A DNA stretch of 64,000 nt. It comes from Ochrobactrum vermis. Its GTDB lineage: Bacteria > Pseudomonadota > Alphaproteobacteria > Rhizobiales > Rhizobiaceae. The notes under the pieces were generated by a model, which saw nothing but the letters and a program-made list of their open reading frames with translations, was not told where the DNA came from and searched no databases. The stretch is taken from NCBI RefSeq assembly GCF_002975205.1, contig NZ_PCOC01000003.1, positions 124,001-188,000 of the forward strand, in the 5' to 3' direction. Shown here piece after piece: positions 20,349-30,698 of this stretch; position 1 is the stretch's first letter; each line of letters begins with the position of its first letter. The translations under genes and the position numbers were made by a program.

Positions 20349-21586
20349 ACGCCGGGGTGAACTCATTCCGCAACGGGCCCGACGAGAATGGACGTTTCGG
20401 AAGATATGGCGGTCAGTTCGTTTCCGAGACGTTGATGACGCTGATCCACGACTTGCAGCGGGCTTACGACGAGGCCCGCCATGACTCGGAGTTTCTGGCG
20501 GAGATGCAAGGCCATCTCAAAACCTTTGTCGGCCGACCGTCGCCGCTCTACTTTGCAGAGGGCCTTACCAAACATTTCGGTGGAGCGAAGATCTATCTCA
20601 AGCGTGAAGATCTTAATCACACAGGCGCCCACAAGGTGAACAATGTGTTGGGGCAGGTCATGCTCGCCCGGCGCATGGGAAAACGGCGCATCATCGCCGA
20701 AACCGGTGCCGGTATGCACGGCGTCGCCGCAGCGACCCTCTGTGCCCGTTTCGGGCTCGACTGCGTCATCTACATGGGCGCGGTCGACGTTGCGCGTCAG
20801 GATGCTAACGTGGCGCGCATGCGTATGCTAGACGCCGAAATCCGGCCGGTACATACGGGTTCGGCAACGCTTAAGGATGCCATGAACGAAGCCCTTCGCG
20901 ACTGGGTGACGAATGTGGCTGACACCTTTTACTGCATCGGAACTGTTGCTGGCCCCCACCCCTACCCAATGATGGTTCGCAACTTTCAGTCTGTTATCGG
21001 CGAGGAAGCCCACCAGCAGATCTTCGATGTCGAAGGACGTTTGCCGAACGCGCTGCTTGCCTGCATTGGCGGCGGTTCGAACGCAATGGGGCTTTTTCAT
21101 CCATTTCTCGATAATGCGGATGTCGAGATATTTGGCGTCGAGGCTGCCGGTCTTGGACTAAACCGTGCGCATGCGGCCGCGATCGCTGGGGGCCGCGCCG
21201 GCGTGCTTCACGGCAACCGCACCTATCTCCTCATGGATGGAGATGCACAGATCCAAGAAGCGCATTCGATCTCGGCCGGACTTGATTATCCCGGTATCGG
21301 CCCCGAGCACGCCTGGCTTCACGACGTGGGTCGTATCACCTTCCTGTCGGCGACCGACGAGGAAGCGGTCGAGGCTTTTGGTCTTTGTTCGCGCATCGAG
21401 GGTATCATCCCGGCGCTAGAGGCGGCCCATGCACTAGCACGATTGCAAGACGTCGCAGGATCACGGCCGAAGGATCACGTTGTGCTCGTAAGCCTGTCGG
21501 GTCGGGGCGACAAGGATATCCCCACGGTCCTTTCGCACAAGGTAAAAGCAAGCGAGGCGGCACACGTGGTGGATTCGAGGATCTGA
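20345..21586 (+). CDS. trpB: tryptophan synthase beta chain (PLP)
   Basis: This 413-residue protein carries the full TrpB pattern: '[16 protein letters not shown]', the PLP lysine in '[18 protein letters not shown]', '[14 protein letters not shown]' and the phosphate loop '[12 protein letters not shown]'. It joins indole with serine to make tryptophan. No trpA lies beside it, so it would act on free indole or pair with a TrpA encoded elsewhere. Overlaps sufS by four bases. Sequence is canonical, consistent with TrpB1. Confidence 0.93.
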   Translation: MNAGVNSFRNGPDENGRFGRYGGQFVSETLMTLIHDLQRAYDEARHDSEFLAEMQGHLKTFVGRPSPLYFAEGLTKHFGGAKIYLKREDLNHTGAHKVNNVLGQVMLARRMGKRRIIAETGAGMHGVAAATLCARFGLDCVIYMGAVDVARQDANVARMRMLDAEIRPVHTGSATLKDAMNEALRDWVTNVADTFYCIGTVAGPHPYPMMVRNFQSVIGEEAHQQIFDVEGRLPNALLACIGGGSNAMGLFHPFLDNADVEIFGVEAAGLGLNRAHAAAIAGGRAGVLHGNRTYLLMDGDAQIQEAHSISAGLDYPGIGPEHAWLHDVGRITFLSATDEEAVEAFGLCSRIEGIIPALEAAHALARLQDVAGSRPKDHVVLVSLSGRGDKDIPTVLSHKVKASEAAHVVDSRI

Positions 21587-21589
21587 ACA

Positions 21590-22043
21590 ATGCGAGGCAC
21601 TCCGGCTCTAGAACATACCAATTTTTTCGATGGACAGGCCCTGCAGAAGGTTTTCGAGGAAGAGATGATATACGCAGTGATTCATACCTTCTATGATCGC
21701 GTCCTGAGCGATGAATTGCTGGTGCCGATATTCGATCGGACCATTGCGCAGGGTCCATGGCCAGACGATCCCAAAGCTATATGCGAATTCCGGTCAGGCG
21801 TTCCGCCGCACATTGCGCGATATGCAGGTTTATCACTCCCGGCGACCTGACCATCCCCGACCCTGGCGATGGCTGTCTCTCTTCAAGAAGACGATCGAAG
21901 ATATTTGTTCGGCTGTACTTGCGGCGCGGTTCATGGATCGGGCCTTGCGGATCGCTCATTTGTTCCAGTTCGCTAATGCCTTCGATCAGACGCTCGACAC
22001 GATGGGAGTGAAGCCGATCACTATTGATAACCGGTGGGTTTGA
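21590..22043 (+). pseudogene. group III truncated hemoglobin, frameshifted
   Basis: The first frame gives the N-terminal half ('VIHTFYDRVLSDELLVPIFD'), typical of group III truncated globins. A second frame gives the C-terminal half ('LFKKTIEDICSAVLAARFMD' and 'ALRIAHLFQFA'). A frameshift near 21,780-21,840 separates them. It begins four bases after trpB and was probably cotranscribed. Such heme proteins bind oxygen or nitric oxide. In this state no full protein is made. Confidence 0.7.
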
Positions 22044-22163
22044 CATACCCTACCGTCGGACATCAATCAGCTTCTTCTAGTCAGGTGTCAGGCATTTCTC
22101 GCGGGGCCATGCACTTTCCTCGCCTCAGCCTCTTCCAATTTTTGCCGGATGAAAGGACCCGTC

Positions 22164-22980
22164 ATGACCGACCCCATAGAGCGCCGGACGCTTCTCACCA
22201 CTGCAGCCCTGCTTGCTGCAGCCGCAGCGCTGCCAGCCTGCGCAGGAAAAAACCAGCAGCGAACATCTGCGTTCCATGATGGAGGTTCCACCCGGTGCGC
22301 CGAAGGTCGCTATGCTGGCCTATCCCAAGATGGTGGCGCTCGACCTCATTGGCCCCATGACGGTCTTCAAGGTCATGCGCTTTGACGTGCAACTTGTCTG
22401 GAAGGACAAGGGGCCAGTCTCGACTGACGTGGGCCTCCCGTTCACAGCGACCCAGACGTTCGATGAATGTCCGAAGGATATAGATGTCCTCTTCGTACCG
22501 GGCGGAATCATGGGCACCATTGATTGCATGAACGATCGCGATGTGGGTTCGTTTCTGGCCGATCGAGGTACGCGTGCCCAGTGGGTGACAAGTGTCTGTA
22601 CAGGCGGTCTTCTGCTGGCGGCGTCAGGGCTACTTAAAGGCGTTGACACGACTGCTCATTGGGCCGTGGCTGATCTTCTTCCGCTCATGGGCGCGCGCCA
22701 CGTTGACAAGCGCGTGGTGCGTGACCGCAACCGTATGACCGGAGGTGGGGTTACTGCCGGCATCGACTTCGCGCTCGCGCTCGTCGCGGAGATGAAAGGT
22801 CAAGAGGCTGCACGTCGGGTTCAGCTAATCATCGAGTATGCACCCGAACCTCCGTTTGCGAATGGAACCTCGCAGCAGGCCGGTGCAGAGCGCGTCGTTC
22901 AAATACGCAAGGGGCGCACATGGATGGACAATCAGGCGCGACTTGCCGCGGAAGCCGCTGGAGCCCGACTTGGCATCTGA
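22164..22980 (+). pseudogene. DJ-1/PfpI family protein with Tat lipoprotein signal, single-base frameshift
   Basis: The start at 22164 (AAGGA before it) opens a twin-arginine-like signal, 'RRTLLTTAALLAAAAALPAC', ending in a lipobox-like LPAC. The frame then breaks at an A6 run near 22,246; removing one A joins it to a complete DJ-1/PfpI domain ('VDVLFVPGG'-like block 'DIDVLFVPGGIMG' and nucleophile elbow 'VTSVCTGGLLLAASGLL'). The family includes amidases, glyoxalases and isonitrile hydratase-like hydrolases. A short downstream start at 22213 could still give an unexported product. Frameshift could be an error in the homopolymer. Confidence 0.7.
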
Positions 22981-23133
22981 GGCGATACTCTCTTGACGGC
23001 GCATGCCAGCGCGGCAAGGGCGGTGCCAACCCTGTCAGAGCTAGGCCACGCGAAAGCGTTGCAGCGATCGCCGCGCATTATTTTCTGGGCCAACCGTCAC
23101 GAACCAAGCTGCGTTAAGCACGGCGCCACTTTC

Positions 23134-23523
23134 TTATGTCGAACGTGGTGGGCTATCGATAGGTAACGCAATCTCCAGCACTGATCCCGAGTTTCGCTGA
23201 AATGCGATTCGACCACCATGCTGTATCGCAATTTCGCGCGCAATCGACAAGCCAAGCCCAGCTCCACGCGTATCGGGCGAAAGTTTGCGGAAGCGCTCAA
23301 ACACGGCATCTTCTTGATTGGCGGGCGGTCCGTTTCCCTGGTCTGCAATTTCGATTTGCACCGCGTCGTCGACCCGACCAGCTTTAAGAACAAGGCGATT
23401 CCCCCAATCGGAAAAACCACCGGAATACCCGGCCAACCGCGACCACCAGACAAACGCACCCGAAAAGAGCGCGCCGCCGACGGATTGAAACTCCGGTAGG
23501 GCTACGCCCTCCCTGCGTTCCAA
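23134..23523 (-). pseudogene. sensor histidine kinase remnant (ATPase domain end)
   Basis: The frame preserves the G1 and G2 boxes of a HATPase_c domain ('VQIEIADQGNGPP' and 'GAGLGLSIAREIAIQHGG') and the C-terminus, but no H-box, N-box or membrane part can be found upstream. It is the tail of a two-component kinase whose front is gone. No response regulator is adjacent. Confidence 0.65.
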
Positions 23524-24081
23524 TCCGTCGGCATTCTCATCCTGATTGACGCTGAACTCTCACGTTGTTTGTCGCTCCGCAGTAACGCCTTGTCTTGCTC
23601 GTTATCACGTCAATATCCAAGTTCAACGAGTTGGTTGGGGAGCCTTCTTCCGATGGTCGCCATTGACCGAGGTCTGACGGTCGTAAGTGAGGCGATGACC
23701 GCCGCCGTATACCCTGGAGTCTCATACCGGCCCATCGCCGGGAGGTCCTGCCCTTCAACGCCGTCTGGTGCCCGCGAAACCACAATCCAGCTTTAAGCCG
23801 GCTCCGAGACCGCGCCAATGCAATGGCGGCCCTCGGGGGCCACCGAGCCAACGGCTTCACGGTGCGGAACGAATGCGGTGCTGCTGCGGAGTCTGGACCA
23901 GCCAAACTGGTGGTCAGCGTTGGCTTATCCCAGCCATTGGCGCTCCGCAAAGCCGCGGTAGATCCCTGACTTATTCCCGGAGGCTATCAATCCAATAAAG
24001 CAAATGTACTTAAACTATTTATCGATTGCCAATAGACCTTCGCCAGCCAGTTGGCGCAACAGATCGTATTGGAGAAAATGA
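23524..24081. other. non-coding stretch upstream of katA
   Basis: About 560 bases with frames on both strands but no family signature that I can recognise; probably eroded DNA plus the katA promoter. The last 80 bases before katA are AT-rich. Confidence 0.35.
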
Positions 24082-25545
24082 GTGTCCAAACTAACTACTT
24101 CATTCGGCGCGCCGGTTGCCGACGACAACAATGTCGTTACAGCTGGCGCTCGCGGTCCCCAGCTTTTGCAGGATGTCTGGTTTCTCGAAAAAATGGCGCA
24201 CTTCGACCGTGAGGTGATTCCGGAGCGGCGGATGCACGCCAAAGGCGCGGGCGCCTTCGGAACATTCACGGTCACGCATGACATCACACAATACACGCGC
24301 GCCAAGATTTTCTCCGAGGTCGGCAAGAAGACCGAGATGCTCGCACGTTTCTCGACGGTGGCGGGTGAACGCGGCGCGGCGGATGCCGAGCGCGACATCC
24401 GCGGCTTCGCTCTCAAATTTTACACAGAAGAAGGCAATTGGGACCTGGTCGGCAATAACACGCCGGTCTTCTTCATGCGCGATCCCCTGAAATTTCCGGA
24501 TTTGAATCATGCGGTGAAACGAGACCCAAGAACCGGCCTCCGCAGCGTTGAAAACACCTGGGACTATTGGACGAGCCTCCCCGAGGCGCTGCATCAGGTC
24601 ACGATCATCATGAGCGACCGGGGTATACCCAGGAGCTGGCGCCACATGCATGGCTTTGGCACGCACACCTTCAGTTTCATCAATGCGCAGAATGAGCGGT
24701 TCTGGGTCAAATTCCACTTCCGCACACAGCAGGGCATCGAGAACCTGACGGATGAAGAAGCCACCCTGCTTATCGGCCATGATCGGGAGAGCAGCCAAAG
24801 AGATCTGTTCGAGAACATCGAAGCTGGGAATTTTCCACGATGGAAACTCTTTGTGCAGATAATGCCGGAGGCTGAGGCGAACACCTATCACCTCAATCCA
24901 TTCGACGTCACCAAGGTGTGGCCCAAGGCCGATTATCCGCTGATCGAAGTCGGTGTGATGGAATTGAACCGCAACCCTGACAATTTTTTTGCGGAAATCG
25001 AGCAGGCAGCCTTCAGTCCAAGTACGATCGTTCCCGGAATCGGATTTTCGCCGGACCGCCTCTTGCAGGGACGCCTTTTCTCCTACGGCGACACCCAGCG
25101 ATATCGGCTCGGCGTCAACTATTCTCAAATTCCGGTCAACGCGCCGAGATGCCCGTTCCATAGCTATCATCGCGACGGCGCGATGCGGGTTGACGGCAAT
25201 GGCGGCGGCCGCACGCCCTATGCCCCCAACAGTGTCGGCGAGTGGTCATCCCAGCCGGAATTCAGCGAACCGCCACTGAATATCGACGGAGCGATGCAGC
25301 GCTGGAATCATCGTGTCGATGAAGACTACCATTCGCAGCCGGGCAATCTGTTCAGGAAAATGACCCCAGCCCAGCAAAGGATCCTGTTTGAGAACACAGC
25401 GAGAGCGATCTACGGCGCGTCGAGCCTCGTAATAGATCGGCATATCGACAATTGCACGAAAGCGGATCCGGATTATGGACGAGGGGTGGCGGATGCGCTT
25501 GCCGCGCTTGCGGAGAAGAGACGCTGCGAAGTGGTTTCAGAGTAA
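24082..25545 (+). CDS. katA: monofunctional heme catalase
   Basis: This 487-residue clade 3 catalase has the distal histidine in '[15 protein letters not shown]', the asparagine in '[13 protein letters not shown]' and the proximal heme tyrosine in '[15 protein letters not shown]'. It breaks down hydrogen peroxide in the cytosol. The start is GTG at 24082, after GGAG; an ATG four bases earlier is in another frame. It converges with an OxyR-type regulator, the usual partner that induces katA on peroxide stress. Confidence 0.95.
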   Translation: MSKLTTSFGAPVADDNNVVTAGARGPQLLQDVWFLEKMAHFDREVIPERRMHAKGAGAFGTFTVTHDITQYTRAKIFSEVGKKTEMLARFSTVAGERGAADAERDIRGFALKFYTEEGNWDLVGNNTPVFFMRDPLKFPDLNHAVKRDPRTGLRSVENTWDYWTSLPEALHQVTIIMSDRGIPRSWRHMHGFGTHTFSFINAQNERFWVKFHFRTQQGIENLTDEEATLLIGHDRESSQRDLFENIEAGNFPRWKLFVQIMPEAEANTYHLNPFDVTKVWPKADYPLIEVGVMELNRNPDNFFAEIEQAAFSPSTIVPGIGFSPDRLLQGRLFSYGDTQRYRLGVNYSQIPVNAPRCPFHSYHRDGAMRVDGNGGGRTPYAPNSVGEWSSQPEFSEPPLNIDGAMQRWNHRVDEDYHSQPGNLFRKMTPAQQRILFENTARAIYGASSLVIDRHIDNCTKADPDYGRGVADALAALAEKRRCEVVSE

Positions 25546-25626
25546 GCGGCGGAGTGATGGAGTTCGGGGGACCGAGTCCAGGGTCCCCCTGAACGGTCCC
25601 CGGCAACGCCTCCGCAGTGGGCGCTG

Positions 25627-26544
25627 CTACTTTCTTAGCGAGGGGATTGTCGCCAAGTCCAGTTCTTCAACAATGGCGGTGAGGTGAGCTGAAAGGGCCA
25701 AGAGTTCGTCCTTTCTTGGGTCGGTTGCGCGCCATGCCAATGCAACGCGCCGTGAATAACCCGGATCGGGCATGGGTCTGTAGCTGATCATCTCCAGTTC
25801 GGAGAGAGCGGTGACGGGTAGAAGCGTGCATCCTTCACCAGCCGCGACCATGTATTTCAGCGTCTGGAGGCTAGTAGCGAAGCGTTGAGGCGGCGCGACC
25901 AACTGGCACGTGGCGAGTGCTTGATCACGCAGGCAGTGGCCTTCTTCCAATAATAGCCGGTCGCTATCGTGCAATTGGCTCCAGTCCGGTCCATCCGCGA
26001 GACCGGCGACGTGCCCTTGCGGGCAGGCAAGGACGAATGGCTCTTCGAAAATCTCTGCGATATCAAGCGAGGAATCCGAGACTGGCAACGAGAGCAAAAC
26101 AGCGTCGACTGTGCCCTTGGCGAGGGATGCGACAAGCTCGTGGGTGAGGCCCTCGCTGGGGATTATCGCGATAGCTGGATAGAGTGTTCGCAAGGGGCCG
26201 AATATCCTTGGAAACAAATATGGACCGAGCGTCGAGATCGCGGCAATCTTAAGCTGCCCCCCGAATGGCAAGATGGGTCCATGGCTCATTCTTGTCAGTT
26301 TAGCCGCTTCTTCGAGCACCCGCGTTGCCTGTTGGACCACGGCATCGCCGGCTGGAGTAACGAGAACGCGCCGGGTGGTCCTTTCAAACAGCGTGATCCG
26401 TAGGAACGCTTCGAGCTTACGGATTTGTGTCGACAATGCGGGTTGTGAAACCCCGCAGTGGGCCGCGGCCCTGACGAAACTCCGTTGGTCGGCGAGCGCC
26501 ACGGCATACTCAAGGTCGCGTAAGGAAAGCCCGGAAAAGTTCAT
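25627..26544 (-). CDS. oxyR: hydrogen peroxide-responsive LysR regulator OxyR
   Basis: A LysR helix-turn-helix ('AAAHCGVSQPALSTQIRKLE') is followed by the co-inducer domain with both redox cysteines of OxyR in 'GHCLRDQALATCQL', equivalent to C199 and C208 in E. coli. Oxidation to a disulfide activates katA and other defences. ATG at 26544 gives the usual N-terminus; an ATG at 26571 is also possible, and neither has a strong ribosome site. It lies tail to tail with katA. Confidence 0.92.
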   Translation of the reverse strand: MNFSGLSLRDLEYAVALADQRSFVRAAAHCGVSQPALSTQIRKLEAFLRITLFERTTRRVLVTPAGDAVVQQATRVLEEAAKLTRMSHGPILPFGGQLKIAAISTLGPYLFPRIFGPLRTLYPAIAIIPSEGLTHELVASLAKGTVDAVLLSLPVSDSSLDIAEIFEEPFVLACPQGHVAGLADGPDWSQLHDSDRLLLEEGHCLRDQALATCQLVAPPQRFATSLQTLKYMVAAGEGCTLLPVTALSELEMISYRPMPDPGYSRRVALAWRATDPRKDELLALSAHLTAIVEELDLATIPSLRK

Positions 26545-26953
26545 GATCGGCCTGGTTGTGGAGTCGCCCATTCGGTCAGCGTGACTTCGGCCAGCAATAC
26601 ATGAAGGGCTCGTAGAGAGGTCGAAACCAACACACCGTCGGGCGTGCGTTTTTCATTCCATGACGAACGTATGCAAATTCATTAACGTAAGAAGGGCCGG
26701 TTCAGCCAAGATGGCTGGGCCAGTCTTGCTTCAAAATTCGGACGCAAGCTGAGCAAGGCGATCTGGTTGCCGCTCTGTGCCGAAACCCACATCCTATCCC
26801 ATGGTTCGTGTCGCCCGATCACTGCGCTGCGGCGACGAGAGAATGAGGGGCGAGCCTTGCCGCAATCCCGAAGTGGCTGCTCGATGAAACGGTCGTCGTT
26901 AAAGAGCAGTTTTCGTCGATTGGAGTGACCGTCGGGCTTTCATAAAGCCGCGA
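26545..26953. other. intergenic stretch without a supported gene
   Basis: About 400 bases between oxyR and the small secreted-protein ORF. I see no gene or RNA; the first part should hold the oxyR promoter. Confidence 0.35.
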
Positions 26954-27160
26954 TCAGTTGCGATGAACCGATCTAGAGCACGTCCGGGCATGGATGAATC
27001 GATTGAGATGTGACGCGACTTCTTTCCAGATATTGCCGCAGGAATCCGAAGTCTTCGCCGAGGCATTGTGGACCTCAGTTTCGCAATCGCACTCCGCCGC
27101 AACGACGGTCACTGCGCTGAAGATGAGCAAGGCTACTGCCGACCATGCACGGATGAACAT
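26954..27160 (-). CDS. small secreted cysteine-containing protein, unrecognised
   Basis: A 68-residue frame starts at 27160 after AGGAG with good spacing. The first 22 residues form a clear signal peptide ending 'VTVVAA', followed by a short mature part with four cysteines (two in 'ECDCETE', one in 'DSCG', one near the C-terminus). No family is recognised. It sits between oxyR and the integrase gene, in the recombination end of the element. The ribosome site and signal peptide favour a real gene. Confidence 0.45.
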   Translation of the reverse strand: MFIRAWSAVALLIFSAVTVVAAECDCETEVHNASAKTSDSCGNIWKEVASHLNRFIHARTCSRSVHRN

Positions 27161-27477
27161 TCTAGCACTCCTAACAACTGAGTATGATACTATTCCACGT
27201 CGATGCGATCTTTGCCACGTTGCTTTCACCATACGTGCGAGACAGTTGCGCCGAAAAGGCTTCGTATTTTCACAATGCCGACCCGGAAATCTAACTAGCC
27301 AGCCGCACTTTTAATGAATCGGCAACGGCTGGAATGGACGCAAATCGCTCGTGATCTTATCGAACTGCGCCGGTATTCCTCTGCGCGCTGCCGTAATCTC
27401 TGAACTCCCTAAGCGGGAATTTTGGGCCTCGGGGGTTGACCATTCCGATCACTACTGAAAATGACAGCCTAGGCCGG

Positions 27478-27686
27478 TCATTTGGGAAAAGCTCTGACGA
27501 GGTCACCGGCCAGGCGATCGATGATCTTGGTGCCTCCGCGCTCCTGGCGGAAGGAGCGCGATGCCGCGCTTCGGCAATCTTTCTCTTGAGGTCGCTGACA
27601 AACGCCGAATAGCCTTGCGCGTCAATTTCCGTCGCCGGGGTGGCGCTCCTTCCGCCAGAACTGGAGGTGGAAGGCCGCTTGCTCAT
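27478..27686 (-). pseudogene. YhcG/DUF1016 nuclease remnant
   Basis: The start overlaps the integrase stop by four bases. The N-terminus 'YSAFVSDLKRKIAEARHRA' and, after a small deletion and frameshift, 'RQERGGTKIIDRLAGDLV' match the N-terminal helical domain of YhcG (DUF1016, PDDEXK nuclease family). The core helix between these blocks and the whole nuclease domain are missing. In many islands an intact yhcG-type gene follows the integrase. Confidence 0.6.
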
Positions 27687-29113
27687 GCGGCTGCCTTGCT
27701 TGGAACGGAGGCTGCTTCTTCCGTTAACTGGCCAACGAGGGCGCTGATCTGCGTCGCGCTGACACCCTGCTGGGAGAGCCGTTCCACCAGAGAGCGCACG
27801 AGAGCCTCAATCTCCACTGAGGCTTGTTGCGTACCCTTTGCGCCCTCCGACTTCCCTGCCAGAGCGGCCGCGATATGGGCGCTTACGCGCTCGGCGGCCT
27901 GCCGTGATGGATCGATTTGTACATGGGCATAAATCGCGGTGGAACGTGGGTTCGCGTGCCCCAGAATCGCTCCGGTCAAAGCCAACGCTTCGCCAGTCGA
28001 GGTCGCGGTCGATCCGATGGTATGACGAAGCGTGTGGGGCGTCACTCCCGGGAGCTTTGCCTTCTTGATTGCCTTGGTCCAGATGCCCTTCGTGCCCTGG
28101 TAATGGCCGTCGCCCCGCTCGGCGGGGAATACGAAATCCGAACCTTCGGTTTTCTCGATGCCCTTGAGCAGCGCAATCGCGGCAGCCCCTACCGGCCGGA
28201 GTGACTTTCCGGTCTTGCTGTCATCAAGGAGGAGCAGCCCCTGATCGAGCTCCATCTCCGACCAGCGAAAGCCAGCGATCTCATCGCGCCGACAGCCAGT
28301 CAGCGCCCAAAGACGAGCAACGTTGACGGCTTTGGCGTTGACGCCTTCGTATTCCAGCTCGTCAAGAGCTGCCCCGAGGCGGGTAACTTCCTCAAGTGTC
28401 AGGAAGCGTTCTCTTCGATTGTCGGTCTTCCGAACCGCTGCTGTTTCGCAGGGGTTCCGCTTCACAATCTCGCTGCGAAGAGCAAAGCTAAAGACCGCCG
28501 ATAGATCACGCACGACCTTTCGCGCTGCACCCGCTCCGCCGCGGACAATGATCCGCTTGCGCGGACCGATCTTCTCGTCCTTCGCGGTCTTGCCGGCGCT
28601 GACATCAGCGACGAAGCGCTCGATGTCGCCTGGCGTGATGTCAGGCGCGCGGAGCGTTCCAAGTAGCGGGACGACATGGTGGCGAAGGCGTGCGAGGGTG
28701 TAAGCCTTGGTTTTGGCCTTCATGGGTTCACCCTGACGTTTGCCTCGCTGAATGACGCAGCCCTCCTTCTCGTACAGATCTATAAGCGCGGCCATGGTCA
28801 ACTCGCGCCGTTTTGCCTGAAGCTCGCTTGCAGGATCAGCACCGGCAGCAACGCTGCCGAGCTTGGCCTTTGCAATCTTGCGGGCCTGGTCAGGGGTAAG
28901 AGGACCATATCGCCCGATAGTGAGCCAATGCTGCTTGGCGGAACGGCCGCCGCCATTTGCCCGGTACTTGATCACGAATGTCTTCACGCCCGAGGGCTCG
29001 ACGCGAAGGGCGAAGCCCGACAGCTCATCGTCCCAGATGTGAAAGCGCTTATCTTGCTTTTGGGCAGCGTCGACGACTCTCTTGGTCAGCGTCACCCCAC
29101 TTCGCTTTGCCAT
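27683..29113 (-). CDS. P4-type tyrosine recombinase/integrase
   Basis: This 476-residue integrase has an N-terminal DUF4102-like arm-binding domain ('HIWDDELSGFALRVEPSG'), a core-binding domain, and the catalytic set: R in 'ALTGCRRDEIAGFRW', H-x-x-R in 'TPHTLRHTIGS', and H plus the nucleophilic Y in 'LGHANPRSTAIYAHV'. It catalyses site-specific integration, usually at tRNA 3' ends. ATG at 29113 follows AGGTGGG; the frame extends further but unlike the family. It is read away from the tRNA-Gly fragment 157 bases upstream and into the element. Confidence 0.95.
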   Translation of the reverse strand: MAKRSGVTLTKRVVDAAQKQDKRFHIWDDELSGFALRVEPSGVKTFVIKYRANGGGRSAKQHWLTIGRYGPLTPDQARKIAKAKLGSVAAGADPASELQAKRRELTMAALIDLYEKEGCVIQRGKRQGEPMKAKTKAYTLARLRHHVVPLLGTLRAPDITPGDIERFVADVSAGKTAKDEKIGPRKRIIVRGGAGAARKVVRDLSAVFSFALRSEIVKRNPCETAAVRKTDNRRERFLTLEEVTRLGAALDELEYEGVNAKAVNVARLWALTGCRRDEIAGFRWSEMELDQGLLLLDDSKTGKSLRPVGAAAIALLKGIEKTEGSDFVFPAERGDGHYQGTKGIWTKAIKKAKLPGVTPHTLRHTIGSTATSTGEALALTGAILGHANPRSTAIYAHVQIDPSRQAAERVSAHIAAALAGKSEGAKGTQQASVEIEALVRSLVERLSQQGVSATQISALVGQLTEEAASVPSKAAA

Positions 29114-29270
29114 TTCACCCACCTTACACACGCTGCCGAGATACCACAAGGATACCACGGAGAAGGGAAATTGCTGGATTAGCCTAGCGTTGACACGGCG
29201 GAAATGTCAAGATAACATATTGAAGTAGCGGATGTTTTCGCATTTCTGGATACTGTAGCGTAGGTGGTAT

Positions 29271-29321
29271 GCAACCTTGCCAAGGTTGGGGTCGAGGGTT
29301 CGAATCCCTTCGCCCGCTCCA
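29271..29321 (+). repeat. attachment site: 3' fragment of tRNA-Gly(GCC)
   Basis: The sequence matches the anticodon arm, variable loop, T-arm and acceptor 3' strand of tRNA-Gly(GCC), ending in CCA, but the bases before it cannot pair with the acceptor strand, so it is not a gene. It is the duplicated half expected when an element integrates into a tRNA 3' end. The orientation places the intact tRNA-Gly beyond the left end of the window, the element to the left, and host DNA to the right. Confidence 0.8.
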
Positions 29322-29342
29322 GTTTCTCAAATCAGGTTTTAC

Positions 29343-29368
29343 GAAGGCTGCCGACAGGCGGCCTTTCG
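29343..29368 (+). terminator. stem-loop after the tRNA-Gly fragment
   Basis: AAGGCTGCC-GACA-GGCGGCCTT followed by TCGTGTTT forms a stable hairpin just downstream of the tRNA end, likely the original host terminator of the tRNA-Gly gene. Confidence 0.55.
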
Positions 29369-29549
29369 TGTTTCAGGACATCTCGTCATTTGATTTCAGC
29401 TAGAGCATTTCCAGCAAAAGTGCGAAGTGTCTACGCGGGGAAATTCAGTTCACTGGACTGATTTCTTATCCCGCTTCGATGCATTGGATAATGCGATAAA
29501 ACAAATAGTTAGGGCGGTTCCGGCGATTCGGTCAGAACAGGGAACCACT

Positions 29550-30683
29550 CTAGATCAGCTTGAACGGCAGCCCCGTAAGAAGCGCCTTGATATAGCGCTT
29601 CTTCTGAAAATATCCGTTGAGGGAAATACGCGGTATGGCCGCGACCGGCATCACGCCGGGCCGCTGCAGCACGCCGGGCTGCGTGGTTACGCCCACATCG
29701 AAGCCTGCTTTTGAAACGGCTTCGATTTCACGCTCACCGACCGCCGCCTTCCAGCCATAAGGATAGGCAAAGGATCGCGGCCTGTAGCCGGTATAGTGTT
29801 CAACCGAGGAGGTCGAATCGGCAACCTCCCTTGCCAGCCTCTCGTCATCGACGCGCCGCAGGTTGACGTGAGTGACTGTGTGCGCCCCAAGATGCACAAG
29901 CGGATCGCGGGCCAGGTCATGCAGTTCGGATGCGCTCATCACCGATTCGTCGACGAGAGAAATCGGATCGATCCCGGCCATCCTCGCTGCTGCATCGATG
30001 CGGGCTACCGCCTCGTCTTCGTCGAAATGTTGGATGAACTGGACGAGCCTTGCGAAGGCAGCTGATTTCTGGCCTTGGTTTTGCACGCGGACATCAATGG
30101 TACCGCCGCCGAAGTCGAACCGGAAACCGTCGGCTTCCGTTACCAGAGCCGCACTGGTTCTCCACCACATGGATCGAGTACGTTCCACAAAGCCGGTCGT
30201 GATGAAGATCGTGTAAGGAACATTGTGCCGTCCAAACACGGGAGCTGCGAATTCCGCATTGTTGCGATAGCCGTCATCCAGAGTGAAGGCGACATACTTC
30301 TGTCTATTATCGGGCTCGGAAAGCAGCTTCGGCAAATCATGCAGGTGGACGGGCACAAGGCCCGCTTCCAACGATGCTTCTATGGCCATTTCGAGCGTCT
30401 GCGGCGTAATCGAGAGAATAGCGTTCGGGTCTAGCCGATCTGTCGCCTCTTCCGGTTTGACGGGATGCATCGTGAAGACGACTCCACGTCCACCGGCAGA
30501 AGGGAAGAGCGCCTCAGCACCAGAAAAGGCGATAGCCTCCAGCCCGGCCCGGATCAGCGGATATTTCAACTGCCCTTTATCGACCGCAGCGACATGGCCT
30601 GATTCTTTTCCCCCAAAGGCTCCTACGGGAACTGCCTTGCCCCGTTGGCCTATAGCAATTACGTCGCCCCGCGTGAATTGCAT
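29550..30683 (-). CDS. polysaccharide deacetylase family protein
   Basis: The NodB-homology fold is seen from about residue 110: 'YVAFTLDDGYRNNAEFAAPV' carries the catalytic Asp pair, and 'HLGAHTVTHVNLRRV' the metal-binding histidines, with 'SFAYPYGWKA' after it. Such enzymes remove N-acetyl groups from cell-envelope or extracellular polysaccharides. The first ~30 residues are unlike the family; a start nearer 'KYPLIRAGLEAIAFSGA' is possible. It is the first host gene right of the element, tail facing the tRNA fragment. Confidence 0.85.
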   Translation of the reverse strand: MQFTRGDVIAIGQRGKAVPVGAFGGKESGHVAAVDKGQLKYPLIRAGLEAIAFSGAEALFPSAGGRGVVFTMHPVKPEEATDRLDPNAILSITPQTLEMAIEASLEAGLVPVHLHDLPKLLSEPDNRQKYVAFTLDDGYRNNAEFAAPVFGRHNVPYTIFITTGFVERTRSMWWRTSAALVTEADGFRFDFGGGTIDVRVQNQGQKSAAFARLVQFIQHFDEDEAVARIDAAARMAGIDPISLVDESVMSASELHDLARDPLVHLGAHTVTHVNLRRVDDERLAREVADSTSSVEHYTGYRPRSFAYPYGWKAAVGEREIEAVSKAGFDVGVTTQPGVLQRPGVMPVAAIPRISLNGYFQKKRYIKALLTGLPFKLI

Positions 30684-30698
30684 TCATCCATTCACGCG

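Noticed and set aside
24100..25170. Long minus-strand open frame (356 codons) inside the catalase gene
   Set aside because: It is the antisense shadow of a fully conserved katA; no family match and no ribosome site.
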